From assembly GCA_017471825.1 (NCBI GenBank), contig JAFURQ010000007.1, positions 1 to 64,000 of the forward strand: DNA of 64,000 nucleotides, given 5' to 3'. Positions within the stretch are counted from its first letter, which is position 1; each line of letters starts with the position of its first letter. This stretch comes from Clostridia bacterium. Its GTDB lineage: Bacteria; Bacillota; Clostridia; Oscillospirales; CAG-272. Shown one piece after another: positions 43,701 to 51,585 of the stretch. A program made the position numbers and the translations under genes. Under the pieces are notes generated by a model that saw only the letters and a program-made list of their open reading frames with translations, made no database searches and had not been told where the DNA came from.

Positions 43701-45431
43701 GCCGCCTGTTATATTGATATTCGAGCCGTTGCCGGAGAAGGCGTATACAAGTCCGCCTGAATATGAGGTTACGTTCTCGATGTTGAGGTTTACGGCATAG
43801 CCGTGGTCTCCGTTTCTGAAGAGGGGATATGCGGAGGTTGTATCGGTATGCTTAACGCCTACGGTGCCGTTTTTAAGAGTTACCGTTTCCGTGGTATCAA
43901 TCTCTATGGTGGACTCGCCGTTCGGACCGTCGGTGGTTTTTACCTGATTTATAGAGAGGGTTTTGCCGTTGAGGTCGAAGGTGATACCTGCCTTGATTAT
44001 AGCGATGTCACCGTTTCCTTCGGGGTAAACCTCGACGTCACAGAGAAGCTGCACGGTGGTACCCGATTCGGCGTTGGAGAGGACGTCGTAGAGGGAGATG
44101 TCACCGTAGTAATAGTAGGTATCGGTGCCGCTGTAGTAGAACTCCGGAACGCGCTCCTCGGTATCGAAGGTGTAGATTCTTTTTGTCGCGGTTGTGGAAT
44201 AGTCGTAGGTATAGACGTTGTTTTCCGCATCGGTGAAGGTGACGCGCTCGTCATTAGGCAAATTAAGGGTTACAGTGAGCTCCTCGCTGATGCTTTCGGT
44301 ATAGTAGATTTTTTCACCGTTGGTGTCGAGATTATAGTAGGACGCAACGACGGCGGTGGGGTTGGTGTAATCACCTACGGCAACGCCGTTTGCAAAGTAC
44401 GCCTTGGTTTCACCGTCGGCGGTAGCATAGGTGGTACCGGGGCCGAGGAGGATATCGCCTGCCTCGATGGGAGAGATAGCGCCGTCGGTGTACTCGGTAT
44501 CCCAAGGCTCCATATCAATCTGAATGACGCCGTCCTTTGTGAGCCTACCGAGCGAGCCGTAGATGTGGCTGTTATTGAATTTTACCGTTGTATACTGGTT
44601 CGCATACTTGATAAGAGAGGTGGTGATTTTCTCGCTGAGAACGTTACAGTTTGTAAAGACAAACGAGGATTCGAGGTCCCAGTAATCGAAGGTATTATCC
44701 CAGTTGGCGCTATTGTTATACGCAGGATAAATAAGCGAGGTAAGAAGCGTGGATTCATCTGCAACGTAGAAGGTTGCACCCTTGGCATTGAAGATGATGG
44801 GAGTTCTCGATTCTACGAAGCCGCCCTTGCTGTCGCTTACCTTACCTATGACGTAGTGGGTACCACCTTTGACAGTAACCTTAACGTCGTATGACGCACC
44901 GGGGGCATAGACGAAGGACGCGGCATAGGTATTTACGTTCTCAAGCACGAGCTGTGCGCTACCCCATCTAAGAGAAAAAAGAGGATGAGATTTTTGCGTT
45001 TCGGGGTCGGTCGAATCGGCAAAAAGAACCTTTACCGTACCGTTTTTGACGGTGAATTTGTTCTGCGAGCGAAGCGCTATATAATTTTCCTTGTGCTGCT
45101 GAATGACCGTGAGGGTATGTCCGCCGAGGTCAAGCGTCAGGGGGCCGCCCTCGTTGGTTTCGTTGTAAGCGTAGAGGTCCGCGATTTTCGTTGCGCTCGC
45201 AGGTGCCACATACGTGGTGTCGCCGTGCATGGTGACGGTTGTACCTGCCTTTGCATTTTCAAGCGCGGTACCGAGATCGGTTGCCGTGTAGACGGTTGAT
45301 TCGTCTGCATAGGACGTGTAGGTAAAGCCTGTATCGTAGGCAACGTCCTCAGCCGATACTGCAAGCATAACGCCTGCGGCTATCAGCGCGACGGATAGAA
45401 TTATTGAGAGAATTTTAATCGTTCTTTTCAT
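40770..45431 (-). CDS. large secreted beta-helix-type repeat protein
   Basis: 1,553 residues with signal peptide 1-27 (ending AVSAED). Three homologous units (about 50-330, 430-690, 790-1060) share an LxxAxxGTTV opening, TFDLDGRTLTI-type strand, VKNGT, a 'GG.HY.I' segment, an F.N[CS].[VI] strand and VYG.L. These are short parallel-beta rungs typical of right-handed beta helices (pectate-lyase-like folds). A C-terminal part (~1150-1553) has 'LLNDTTGAYDKAKPMMADM' and ends ATADVLLAMDAYARSVAAYRF, resembling the nuclease tail at 7039. No sorting motif or S-layer domain is seen. Role could be surface adhesion or polysaccharide binding; no catalytic residues are evident. Confidence 0.75.
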   Translation of the reverse strand: MKRTIKILSIILSVALIAAGVMLAVSAEDVAYDTGFTYTSYADESTVYTATDLGTALENAKAGTTVTMHGDTTYVAPASATKIADLYAYNETNEGGPLTLDLGGHTLTVIQQHKENYIALRSQNKFTVKNGTVKVLFADSTDPETQKSHPLFSLRWGSAQLVLENVNTYAASFVYAPGASYDVKVTVKGGTHYVIGKVSDSKGGFVESRTPIIFNAKGATFYVADESTLLTSLIYPAYNNSANWDNTFDYWDLESSFVFTNCNVLSEKITTSLIKYANQYTTVKFNNSHIYGSLGRLTKDGVIQIDMEPWDTEYTDGAISPIEAGDILLGPGTTYATADGETKAYFANGVAVGDYTNPTAVVASYYNLDTNGEKIYYTESISEELTVTLNLPNDERVTFTDAENNVYTYDYSTTATKRIYTFDTEERVPEFYYSGTDTYYYYGDISLYDVLSNAESGTTVQLLCDVEVYPEGNGDIAIIKAGITFDLNGKTLSINQVKTTDGPNGESTIEIDTTETVTLKNGTVGVKHTDTTSAYPLFRNGDHGYAVNLNIENVTSYSGGLVYAFSGNGSNINITGGEHYVIYTAQGSIGGIVGMLCSGNVKVSDALVYVGSRGRLFGAASRTVSLYNPGVEFVVENSEIIAEKVTHNIIQSANEFTTVYFRNSYVYGSLAPVSNNGYDNNNQYNPFVQAGITIGQPDANTVMLDSASYYTSSATVTDGVVSPEVGIFVSGASTLDVTLKLLEGDPAFYGFKGVATAKSYTFDRTVSGDYFEVTTNGVVTYLKGSIQEAVTAADAGTTIKFLGNYTADGSHVGYNTATNPNRIVNIDKALTFDLDGRTLTIKQGNVQAAGKEAIVITKNVPVVFQNGTITAVTVKSTDASHVGRSYPIFEADGTDFDITLTNLKTYSGALFYSYDKSGTFTVEGGEHHAIYNTHNNYTATWFAVRNGVDFVANDATFYSEDGISLFCARSSSYTGKLNYTFTNCNVITEGGNSPIFNHANDLTTIAFNDCRVYGKLTPALDTTNGRTAITSITLGVGTLYGGTYTDGLLVAGEGGILENVSTTQGVPVYKLLSTDVIIDAEKYTTDFTSGKVNEQCTFTVEITGGVIVDIYDPATDTATSATLAPGAAIPVPSIDTTTVDSSSGWYKLSYTGGWVDAEGNVVSNLVATGSTMQLYPEVAVTPYLTAARYNLVLMGHVGLYFYIPTEYPDNVELVSVVNSADKTISASTTSATFYGDSAKYRKYALGSISATQLAVDVTLTVNFNVTLDGNQVKSATQTVTLSPIGYAKQLLNDTTGAYDKAKPMMADMVRYTHTLMSFEGLTSRYNFDIVDALYNSEVCTENLTALDTKYFTTATDADAPTALADYIEKVSFQVYDYQPRYRIKLKEGSKVTAVSFTVVEGWIQGYNTAEGGNNWGTDVKTYSPNASWGTSYWTTEGLQSYCGNYTNDAWTANNGAVASDDSITSYICVASPDNMPIYHINKQIRITLTFEDGATVSGIYDLPTYYQNLQSSGDESFAATADVLLAMDAYARSVAAYRFGPPRANGNLVHDAR

Positions 45432-45897
45432 TGCTTTCTCCTTTGTAAAAAACGAAAAAATTTAAAATATTTTATTATATATTTATTCGGCGCTTCTGTA
45501 TATTTTGCAGCAAAAGAGTTTTGAGGACATTTGTCAAATAGTGAAAATATACAAAATTGCCGGTAGATAACGGAATTTTATTCATATTTATTCATTTTTA
45601 ATGAATTAAAAAACATTACCCCCCCCCCCGCACTTTTCACAATGCAGAGGAGAGAGCTTTGTGCACACTGACGAAAATATGTATTTTTACATATACGTTC
45701 GTCTTTTATAATCGGTTTTTCAAGAGCTTTTGCGGCGTGCTTGAAATTTAATGCACAATAAACCCTATGCTTATTTGAGCATAAAAATTCAAAAAAGAAA
45801 TTTGAAGTAATTATACTACTTTATGATACATTTGTCAATAGTTTTTTAATTATTTTTATATATTTAATTGCTGCGGGGATTTTTTCGGAAAAATGAA
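45432..45897. other. AT-rich upstream region of the beta-helix gene
   Basis: About 470 bp without a gene. It is very AT-rich and contains AAAGGAG before the ATG at 45431, a TTGACA (minus strand) near 45540 without a clear -10, and an 11-base poly-C tract described separately. Confidence 0.6.
45619..45629. repeat. poly-C tract (C11) in an AT-rich region
   Basis: Eleven consecutive C, interrupting sequence that is otherwise mostly A and T, 188 bp upstream of the beta-helix protein start codon. Read on the transcribed strand it is poly-G. Confidence 0.9.
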
Positions 45898-45932
45898 AAC
45901 AAAAAAGGCGTGCGAGTTCGCTCACGCACGCC
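45898..45932 (-). terminator. terminator of peptide B
   Basis: Stem GGCGTGCG/CGCACGCC (45907-45914 with 45925-45932), then six T on the minus strand. Confidence 0.85.
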
Positions 45933-45954
45933 TATAATTATTTCAGTCGGTGTC

Positions 45955-46083
45955 TTACGACAACATATCGTCCGTCATTCCCATGCCGGGCGTGTCGCTA
46001 CCTATGTCCGTAGGCGACGTGGATATTATATCAGATACTACGATCTGCTTGATTTCTATTTCAAGTTCTTCGTACATTCTCAC
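45955..46083 (-). CDS. small acidic peptide with DIISTSPTD core (peptide B)
   Basis: 42 residues from the GTG at 46083, or 40 from the ATG at 46077; GGGAGG lies nine bases before the GTG. The peptide starts VRMYEELEIEIKQIVV, followed by SDIISTSPTD and a Gly/Met/Asp-rich tail with PGMGMTDDM. The nine-residue core DIISTSPTD is identical to that in peptide A at 6869-7021, and both tails contain GMG. It has its own terminator, and the beta-helix gene follows downstream on the same strand. There is no signal peptide or membrane segment. Function unknown. Confidence 0.72.
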   Translation of the reverse strand: MRMYEELEIEIKQIVVSDIISTSPTDIGSDTPGMGMTDDMLS

Positions 46084-46200
46084 GACAAGAATCCTCCCTG
46101 AGATATAACCATCTCATATACTAAGGGCATAATACCCCAAATGCTCATAATTTATCATAATTCTATCACTTTAAATTACAAATGTCAAGCCGAACATAGA

Positions 46201-46221
46201 TTGTTAACAATTTGTTAACAA
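46201..46221. promoter_or_regulatory. tandem 10-bp palindromes, candidate operator
   Basis: TTGTTAACAA occurs at 46201-46210 and again at 46212-46221, each a perfect palindrome, 11 bp apart (one helical turn). A related GTTAATTAAC lies at about 46277-46286. They sit between divergent peptide B and the S1C protease gene. Confidence 0.5.
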
Positions 46222-46353
46222 TTTAGTGTGTTTCGTATAAATAAAAATTTTATCAAATGTACAAGTTTAGTAACAGTTAATTAACAAAGACAATGTATAA
46301 TAAGTATATGTTAGGGATAAAAAATAAATAACCTTATATTTTCGGAGATTTTT

Positions 46354-47589
46354 ATGAAAACAAGGATTACGGCTATTTTATTGACGGTTTGCCTTTTGTT
46401 CTCCGCGGTTTCCCTTACCTCGTGCGTTATGCTGGAGGACGGGATATTCTCGGGAGATACAAGTGGGGGCGGTGACATAAATCAAAACGTAACCGTAGAG
46501 GGCGGCGACAGCTATGACGTAACCATAGAAAACCCTGCCACATCAAACGTGGTGGCGGCGAGCAAGGCTATGCTCAGTGCTGTAAGCGTTGTCGCGACCT
46601 TTCAGGGACAGAGCTCGGGAATTTTCGGCACGTCGTCATCCTCGGCGGCGAGCGGCTCGGGAGTTATTTACAGGCTCAACAAGGAGATGGGAGAGGCGTA
46701 TATCCTCACCAATCATCACGTTGTTTACGATTCTGCGTACGGAATCAGCAAGAATATTGACGTTTACCTGTACGGTCAGGAGGCGGAGAATTACGAGCTT
46801 AATGCGACCTACGTCGGCGGCTCTCTTTACTACGACCTCGCGGTGCTGAAGGTTACGGGAAGCACGGTTCTGATGAGCAGTAATGCGGTTGCCGCGACCT
46901 TTGCCGATTCTGACAAGCTCGCCGTGCTTGACACGGTTATAGCGGTTGGAAACGCGGAGGGCAACGGAATTTCCGCGACGGTCGGCTACGTCAATGTCGA
47001 CAGCGAATACATCGAGATGCTCGGCGCAGATGAGAAAACGCAGATTACTCTGCGCGTTATCAGAACCGATGCGGCGGTAAACCCGGGCAACTCGGGCGGC
47101 GGACTTTTCAACACGAGCGGAGAGGTTGTGGGTATAGTTAACGCAAAGAGCGCTGACGATTCGATTGACAATATCGGCTTCGCAATCCCATCAAACGTGG
47201 CAAAAAGCATAGCCGAAAACATAATCTACTACTGCGACGGAACGAACAAGACCAACGTATACAGGTGCCTCTTGGGTATAGAGGTTACCTCGCAGAACTA
47301 CCGCACCGAATACGACCTCGAAACAGGTAAGATATATAAGTTAGAGGACGTTGTAGTTCATTCCACCACCGCAGGCAGTGCCGCGGCAGAGGTGCTCAAG
47401 GTCGGCGACATCATACGCTCGATAAGCGTCGACGGCAAGGTTACCGAGGTGACAAGACGGCACCACGTTGTTGACTGTATGCTCGATGCACGCGCCGGCT
47501 CAACCATTGTATTCACGCTTGTGCGCGACGGAGTCGAGGTTTCGGCTACGATAACCGCGACGTCGGATATGCTCAAGGCTTACAGCTAA
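46354..47589 (+). CDS. trypsin-like S1C (HtrA/DegP-type) protease lipoprotein with PDZ domain
   Basis: 411 residues. Lipoprotein signal with the lipobox LTSC (Cys at ~28), so it is anchored outside the membrane. The protease domain has the triad His in TNHHVVYD, Asp in YDLAVLKV and Ser in NPGNSGGGLF. A PDZ domain follows (~320-405: AAEVLKVGDIIRSISVDG). HtrA-type proteases degrade or refold misfolded envelope proteins. The Ser/Gly-rich stretch after the lipobox is a flexible tether. It is a single gene ending at a bidirectional terminator. Confidence 0.92.
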   Translation: MKTRITAILLTVCLLFSAVSLTSCVMLEDGIFSGDTSGGGDINQNVTVEGGDSYDVTIENPATSNVVAASKAMLSAVSVVATFQGQSSGIFGTSSSSAASGSGVIYRLNKEMGEAYILTNHHVVYDSAYGISKNIDVYLYGQEAENYELNATYVGGSLYYDLAVLKVTGSTVLMSSNAVAATFADSDKLAVLDTVIAVGNAEGNGISATVGYVNVDSEYIEMLGADEKTQITLRVIRTDAAVNPGNSGGGLFNTSGEVVGIVNAKSADDSIDNIGFAIPSNVAKSIAENIIYYCDGTNKTNVYRCLLGIEVTSQNYRTEYDLETGKIYKLEDVVVHSTTAGSAAAEVLKVGDIIRSISVDGKVTEVTRRHHVVDCMLDARAGSTIVFTLVRDGVEVSATITATSDMLKAYS

Positions 47590-47599
47590 AAATGAAAAT

Positions 47600-47635
47600 G
47601 AAAAAAGAAGCGCTCACACGAGCGCTTCTTTTTTA
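47600..47635. terminator. bidirectional terminator
   Basis: Stem AAAAAAGAAGCGCT/AGCGCTTCTTTTTT between convergent genes. Confidence 0.92.
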
Positions 47636-48751
47636 TTTATTCTTGAAAAATTGGTACAGGTAGCACGGTATCATACCGTTATAGAGCTTTCTCACCTTAT
47701 CGGCGCGCTTGCCGTAGAGGCGCTCGAAGGAGGGGTGGGAGGTGATGATATAGACCTGCCACGGTGCGAGGGAGCGAAAATGCTCGCCGATTTCGCGATA
47801 GAGGGCTTCGACCGAGCGAAGACTGCCGAGGCGCTCGCCGTAGGGCGGGTTGGTGACTATGGTGCCGCGCCTGCCGTCAGCGGTGATTTTCCGACAGTCA
47901 CGGACGAAGGGGCGGACTATATCAGACACGCCTGCAAGGCGCGAATTCTTCTCCGTCAGGGCGATACAATCAGGGTCGATATCCGAGGCGAAAACCTCGA
48001 ATTTCGTTACACGCTCCCCATCCTTTGCCTCCTCGCGAGCCGACCGCCATATAGAATCCGAGATAAACGGGAAGGTCTCTGCGGCGAAGTGGCGGTGGAC
48101 GCCGGGGGCGATGTTTTTCATAAGCATTGCCGCTTCGATAGCGATGGTGCCCGAGCCGCACATGGGATCCCAGAGGAGAACCTCCTCACGCGGTCTTGAG
48201 GTTTTCGCGATAGCGGCGGCGAGGGTTTCTCTGATTGGGGCGGCGTTGGAATCGCGGCGGTAGCCGCGCTTATGAAGCGCGACGCCCGAGGTGTCTATCA
48301 TAAGGGTGGCGACGTCGTTCAGTATGAAAAATTCTATCTGATATTTCACGCCCTCCTCGGAGAAAATGGATATACCGTATTTTTCGCCAAGCGAGCGGAC
48401 GACCGCCTTTTTCACTATTTTCTGACAGTCGGGAATGGAGGTGAGCTTTGACTTTATGGAGTGTCCCTTCACGGGGAAGGCGTCGTTTTTGCCTACAAAA
48501 TCGCTCCACGGGAGCGCACGGGTGCCCTCAAAAAGCTCGTCAAAGGTGGATGCAGGAAATGAGCCGAGCTTTATAAACACTCTCTCGGCATAGCGAAGAA
48601 AGATGTTGGAAAGCGCGACAGCCTCCTCGTCACCGAGGAAGGTCACTCTGCCGTCTATTGTGGATATTCTCTCATAGCCGAGAGCATCTATTTCCTCACC
48701 GAGAAGGTGCTCAAGGCCGAAAAGACAGGTAGCTACAAGCTGAATTTTCAT
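47633..48751 (-). CDS. THUMP-domain class I rRNA methyltransferase (RlmL N-terminal-like)
   Basis: 372 residues. N-terminal THUMP-type RNA-binding region (1-~155), then a Rossmann methyltransferase with SAM motif LLWDPMCGSGTIAIEAA (~192-208) and catalytic NPPYGERLG (~301-309), which marks an N2-guanine methyltransferase. The equivalent in other bacteria modifies G2445 of 23S rRNA. The length matches the monofunctional (YpsC-like) form rather than the RlmL/K fusion. GDPD gene precedes it on the same strand with an 11-bp gap. Confidence 0.88.
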   Translation of the reverse strand: MKIQLVATCLFGLEHLLGEEIDALGYERISTIDGRVTFLGDEEAVALSNIFLRYAERVFIKLGSFPASTFDELFEGTRALPWSDFVGKNDAFPVKGHSIKSKLTSIPDCQKIVKKAVVRSLGEKYGISIFSEEGVKYQIEFFILNDVATLMIDTSGVALHKRGYRRDSNAAPIRETLAAAIAKTSRPREEVLLWDPMCGSGTIAIEAAMLMKNIAPGVHRHFAAETFPFISDSIWRSAREEAKDGERVTKFEVFASDIDPDCIALTEKNSRLAGVSDIVRPFVRDCRKITADGRRGTIVTNPPYGERLGSLRSVEALYREIGEHFRSLAPWQVYIITSHPSFERLYGKRADKVRKLYNGMIPCYLYQFFKNK

Positions 48752-48762
48752 TGTTTATTCCT

Positions 48763-49602
48763 TTATTTAAGCTCTGATTCGTAGTTTTCAAAGATAAAGC
48801 CTGTGAAGCCGTGCTCCGCCGCCTGCCTCTCCTCCTCTGCCGAGCGAAGCGTCCAGCAGAAAAGCGGAGTTTTGCTGAAGAAGAATCTTACAAGGCTGAT
48901 GGCGGCATTGCGCCACTCGGAGTGATTGTAGGCTATAAAATCGGGGCGGCAGCGGAAGTTCAGGAGCATATTCTGAAGCGCGAAATACATAATTTTTCTG
49001 TATTTCTTTTCCCTCAGGTAATTGGTACAGAGAAGTCCTGTGGGAATACCGGGGACAAGCTGTCTGAAACGGGTGATGGAGAGAGGATTGAAGGACTCAA
49101 CTATGTATTCTCCGTCGTAATCTGCCAAAATTTCAGCCGCTTTTTCGGTTACGCCGTATTTATATGCGTCCTCCTTGATTTCGACGAGCAACGGCACTCT
49201 GCCGCCGACAAGCTCCAGCACCTCACGGAAGGTGGGGATACCGTCGTTTGTGCCGCAAAGCTTGATTTCGGCGAGCTCGGCGGCGGTTTTGGAATCCACC
49301 CTGCCCTCTTCCTCGGTTACGCGCTCGAGGGTATCGTCGTGGAACACGACGAGCTCGCCGTCCAACGAGAGTCTAATATCAAGCTCGATACCGTAGCCTG
49401 CCTCAACTGCAGCGGCGAAGGCGGACATAGAGTTTTCCGCTCTTTCGGCGTTATGAAGTCCTCTGTGGGCGAATTTTGCGCCCTTATATTTTTTCATTTC
49501 CTCTCTTTTTTTCTTGCTTGGCATTATAATCATAAGATATGCAAAGAATAACACAGAAAGGGAGAGTAGAACGATGGAGCAAACGATAAGTGCAGTTTTC
49601 AT
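48763..49602 (-). CDS. membrane-anchored glycerophosphodiester phosphodiesterase
   Basis: 279 residues from the ATG at 49602, chosen for the GGAGG seven bases upstream rather than 49629. One N-terminal membrane segment (~3-27) anchors a GDPD TIM barrel: AHRGLHNAERAENSMSAF, then GIELDIRLSLDGELVVFHDD, LVEIKE and a closing CWTLRS. It hydrolyses glycerophosphodiesters to glycerol 3-phosphate and an alcohol, or trims teichoic acid and lipid headgroups. The catalytic His pair and Glu/Asp metal ligands are present. Confidence 0.92.
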   Translation of the reverse strand: MKTALIVCSIVLLSLSVLFFAYLMIIMPSKKKREEMKKYKGAKFAHRGLHNAERAENSMSAFAAAVEAGYGIELDIRLSLDGELVVFHDDTLERVTEEEGRVDSKTAAELAEIKLCGTNDGIPTFREVLELVGGRVPLLVEIKEDAYKYGVTEKAAEILADYDGEYIVESFNPLSITRFRQLVPGIPTGLLCTNYLREKKYRKIMYFALQNMLLNFRCRPDFIAYNHSEWRNAAISLVRFFFSKTPLFCWTLRSAEEERQAAEHGFTGFIFENYESELK

Positions 49603-49674
49603 TTTTTTCCTCCGGAAAGTAAAATACACGAATATTTTAACACACGCGCGTAGGATTTGTCAATATCGGTATGC

Positions 49675-49703
49675 TTGACTTTTTGTGTGGCAGGCTGTAT
49701 AAT
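49675..49703 (+). promoter_or_regulatory. SigmaA promoter of the ribF-prmA-rsmE operon
   Basis: TTGACT at 49675-49680 and TATAAT at 49698-49703 with a 17-bp spacer. The predicted leader is about 26 nt, too short for an FMN riboswitch. Confidence 0.88.
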
Positions 49704-49735
49704 ATATAAAAATGCAAGCTCGGGAGGTGAACGCC

Positions 49736-50641
49736 GTGAAAATTTATAATTATCGTACAGATATGCCGCGACTCGACGGCGAGCGCGTGATGGCACTCGG
49801 CTTCTTTGACGGTGTGCATATCGGGCACAGGCGCCTTCTCGACGTGGCGAGGCGCGAGGCGCGAGAGAAAAATCTCACCTTCTCGGTATTCACCTTTGCC
49901 GATTCGAGCGAGATAAAACGCGACACGGGTAGGCTCTATTCGGACAGAGAGCGTTTCTTTCTGATAGAGGAATGCGGTGCTGACGAGATAGTTGTGGCAG
50001 GCTTTGACGATATGAAAAACCTCGCACCCGAGAGCTTTGCCAAGGATTTTCTGTGTGGCGTTTGCTCCTGTCGGGTGGCCATAACCGGCAAGGACTTCCG
50101 CTTCGGCAAGGGGGCTACGGCAGATGCCGATGCCCTGGCGGCTCTTATGAAGGAGTCGGGCGGCAAGGCAATTGCGATAGACGACGTAATGCTGTACTCA
50201 AAAAAGGTATCGACCACCGCGATAAAGGAATACCTTAAGGTCGGAGATACAGTCCGCGCAAATGAAATGCTCGGCGCACCCTATTTCATCAGGGCGGAGG
50301 TTGAGCACGGCAGGAGCGTTGGAAAAACGCTCGGATTCCCCACCCTCAACTGCAATCTCGAAAGCAGGCGTGGGATATTGCGACGCGGTGTGTACCGCTC
50401 AAGCGTGATAATCGGCGGCAAATGCTACGATGCGCTGACGAACGTCGGCACCTGCCCAACCTTCTCTGAAAGAGAGGAGCACGCGGAAACCTATATCCTC
50501 GATTTCAAGGGGGAGCTTTACGGTGAAGAGGTGCGCATAAATTTGTTAAAATTTTTGAGAGATGAAATGCAATTTTCGAGCGAAAATGAGCTGAAAATGC
50601 AAATAAATATTGACATAAACAGGGTTAAAAACCACAAATAA
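49736..50641 (+). CDS. ribF: bifunctional riboflavin kinase / FAD synthetase
   Basis: 301 residues from GTG at 49736, supported by GGGAGGTG eight bases upstream. N-terminal FMN adenylyltransferase domain with GFFDGVHIGHRRLL near residue 22 and STTAIKEYL; C-terminal flavokinase domain with 'GKTLGFPTLN' (~189-198) and ALTNVGTCPTF. Makes FMN and FAD from riboflavin, which also supply Rnf, PyrD/K and the flavin reductase in this window. prmA follows after 23 bp. Confidence 0.94.
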   Translation: MKIYNYRTDMPRLDGERVMALGFFDGVHIGHRRLLDVARREAREKNLTFSVFTFADSSEIKRDTGRLYSDRERFFLIEECGADEIVVAGFDDMKNLAPESFAKDFLCGVCSCRVAITGKDFRFGKGATADADALAALMKESGGKAIAIDDVMLYSKKVSTTAIKEYLKVGDTVRANEMLGAPYFIRAEVEHGRSVGKTLGFPTLNCNLESRRGILRRGVYRSSVIIGGKCYDALTNVGTCPTFSEREEHAETYILDFKGELYGEEVRINLLKFLRDEMQFSSENELKMQINIDINRVKNHK

Positions 50642-50664
50642 CATTGAATTGGAGATACAAAAAA

Positions 50665-51582
50665 ATGGGCGCTTGGACAAAGCTTACGGCACACGGAAGA
50701 GTTGACAGACTCGACGACATTTGCGCGGTTATGAGCATGCTTGATAACGGGCTTATGATAGAGGATTTTTCGGATTTTTCGCTGAATGGAGTTTACGGCG
50801 AGCTGGTTGACGAATCCATACTGAATGCAGACAAGGAGGCGGTCAGGGTTTCTATTTTCGTGCCTGCGGAAAAGAGCCTTGCGGAAGCGAGAGCCTTTCT
50901 TACGGAGAGATTCACCACTCTCGGAATTGACGCCACCATCACGGCAGACGGAGTCAACGAGGAGGATTGGGCGCAGAGCTGGAAGCAATATTACAAGCCG
51001 ATACCGTTAGGACGCGTAACTATCGTGCCTGCGTGGGAGAGCTACGAGGCGAGCGAGGGCGAAATTCTCATAAGAATGGATCCCGGTATGGCGTTCGGAA
51101 CGGGAACGCACGAGACCACAAGACTCGTTATGCTTATGATGCAGGAGGAGGATCTTGTCGGCAAGAGATTTCTCGATATGGGTACGGGCTCGGGCATTCT
51201 GTCGATTTGTGCATCGAAGCTTGGCGCAAAGAGCTGTAACGCATACGACATCGACCCCGTTGCCGTCAAGGTGGCGCGCGAGAATGCAAAGGACGACGGC
51301 TGTGACAACATAACCGTTGGCGTTTCCGACCTTTTGCTCGGAGTTGATCTTGCCTGCGGAAAATACGATTTCTGCGTTGCAAACATAGTTGCCGACGTAA
51401 TTATCAGAATGCTCCCCGACCTTGATAAATACGTCAAGGCAGAGGCGCCGATAATTCTCTCGGGAATTATCTCAATGAGAGCCGACGAGGTTCGCGCGGC
51501 GATAGCGGAAAACGGATATGCCGTGATAAAGGAAATTCAGGAAAACGACTGGCTTGCAATAATGGTAAAGAAGGCGGTTTAA
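50665..51582 (+). CDS. prmA: ribosomal protein L11 methyltransferase
   Basis: 305 residues from the ATG at 50665 (GGAG ten bases upstream; the reading from 50644 has none). N-terminal substrate-recognition domain followed by a class I SAM methyltransferase: FGTGTHETTRL, the LDMGTGSGILSI SAM loop, and VANIVADVI. Trimethylates ribosomal protein L11. The prmA-rsmE order is a conserved Bacillota pair; rsmE starts four bases after the stop. Confidence 0.94.
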   Translation: MGAWTKLTAHGRVDRLDDICAVMSMLDNGLMIEDFSDFSLNGVYGELVDESILNADKEAVRVSIFVPAEKSLAEARAFLTERFTTLGIDATITADGVNEEDWAQSWKQYYKPIPLGRVTIVPAWESYEASEGEILIRMDPGMAFGTGTHETTRLVMLMMQEEDLVGKRFLDMGTGSGILSICASKLGAKSCNAYDIDPVAVKVARENAKDDGCDNITVGVSDLLLGVDLACGKYDFCVANIVADVIIRMLPDLDKYVKAEAPIILSGIISMRADEVRAAIAENGYAVIKEIQENDWLAIMVKKAV

Positions 51583-51585
51583 ATT

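Noticed and set aside
40770-45431. Long plus-strand open frames within the beta-helix gene
   Set aside because: These are mirror frames caused by codon bias of the minus-strand gene; the minus-strand product has a signal peptide and three homologous repeats.
49675-49735. FMN riboswitch before ribF
   Set aside because: The leader is about 26 nt, far shorter than the aptamer.
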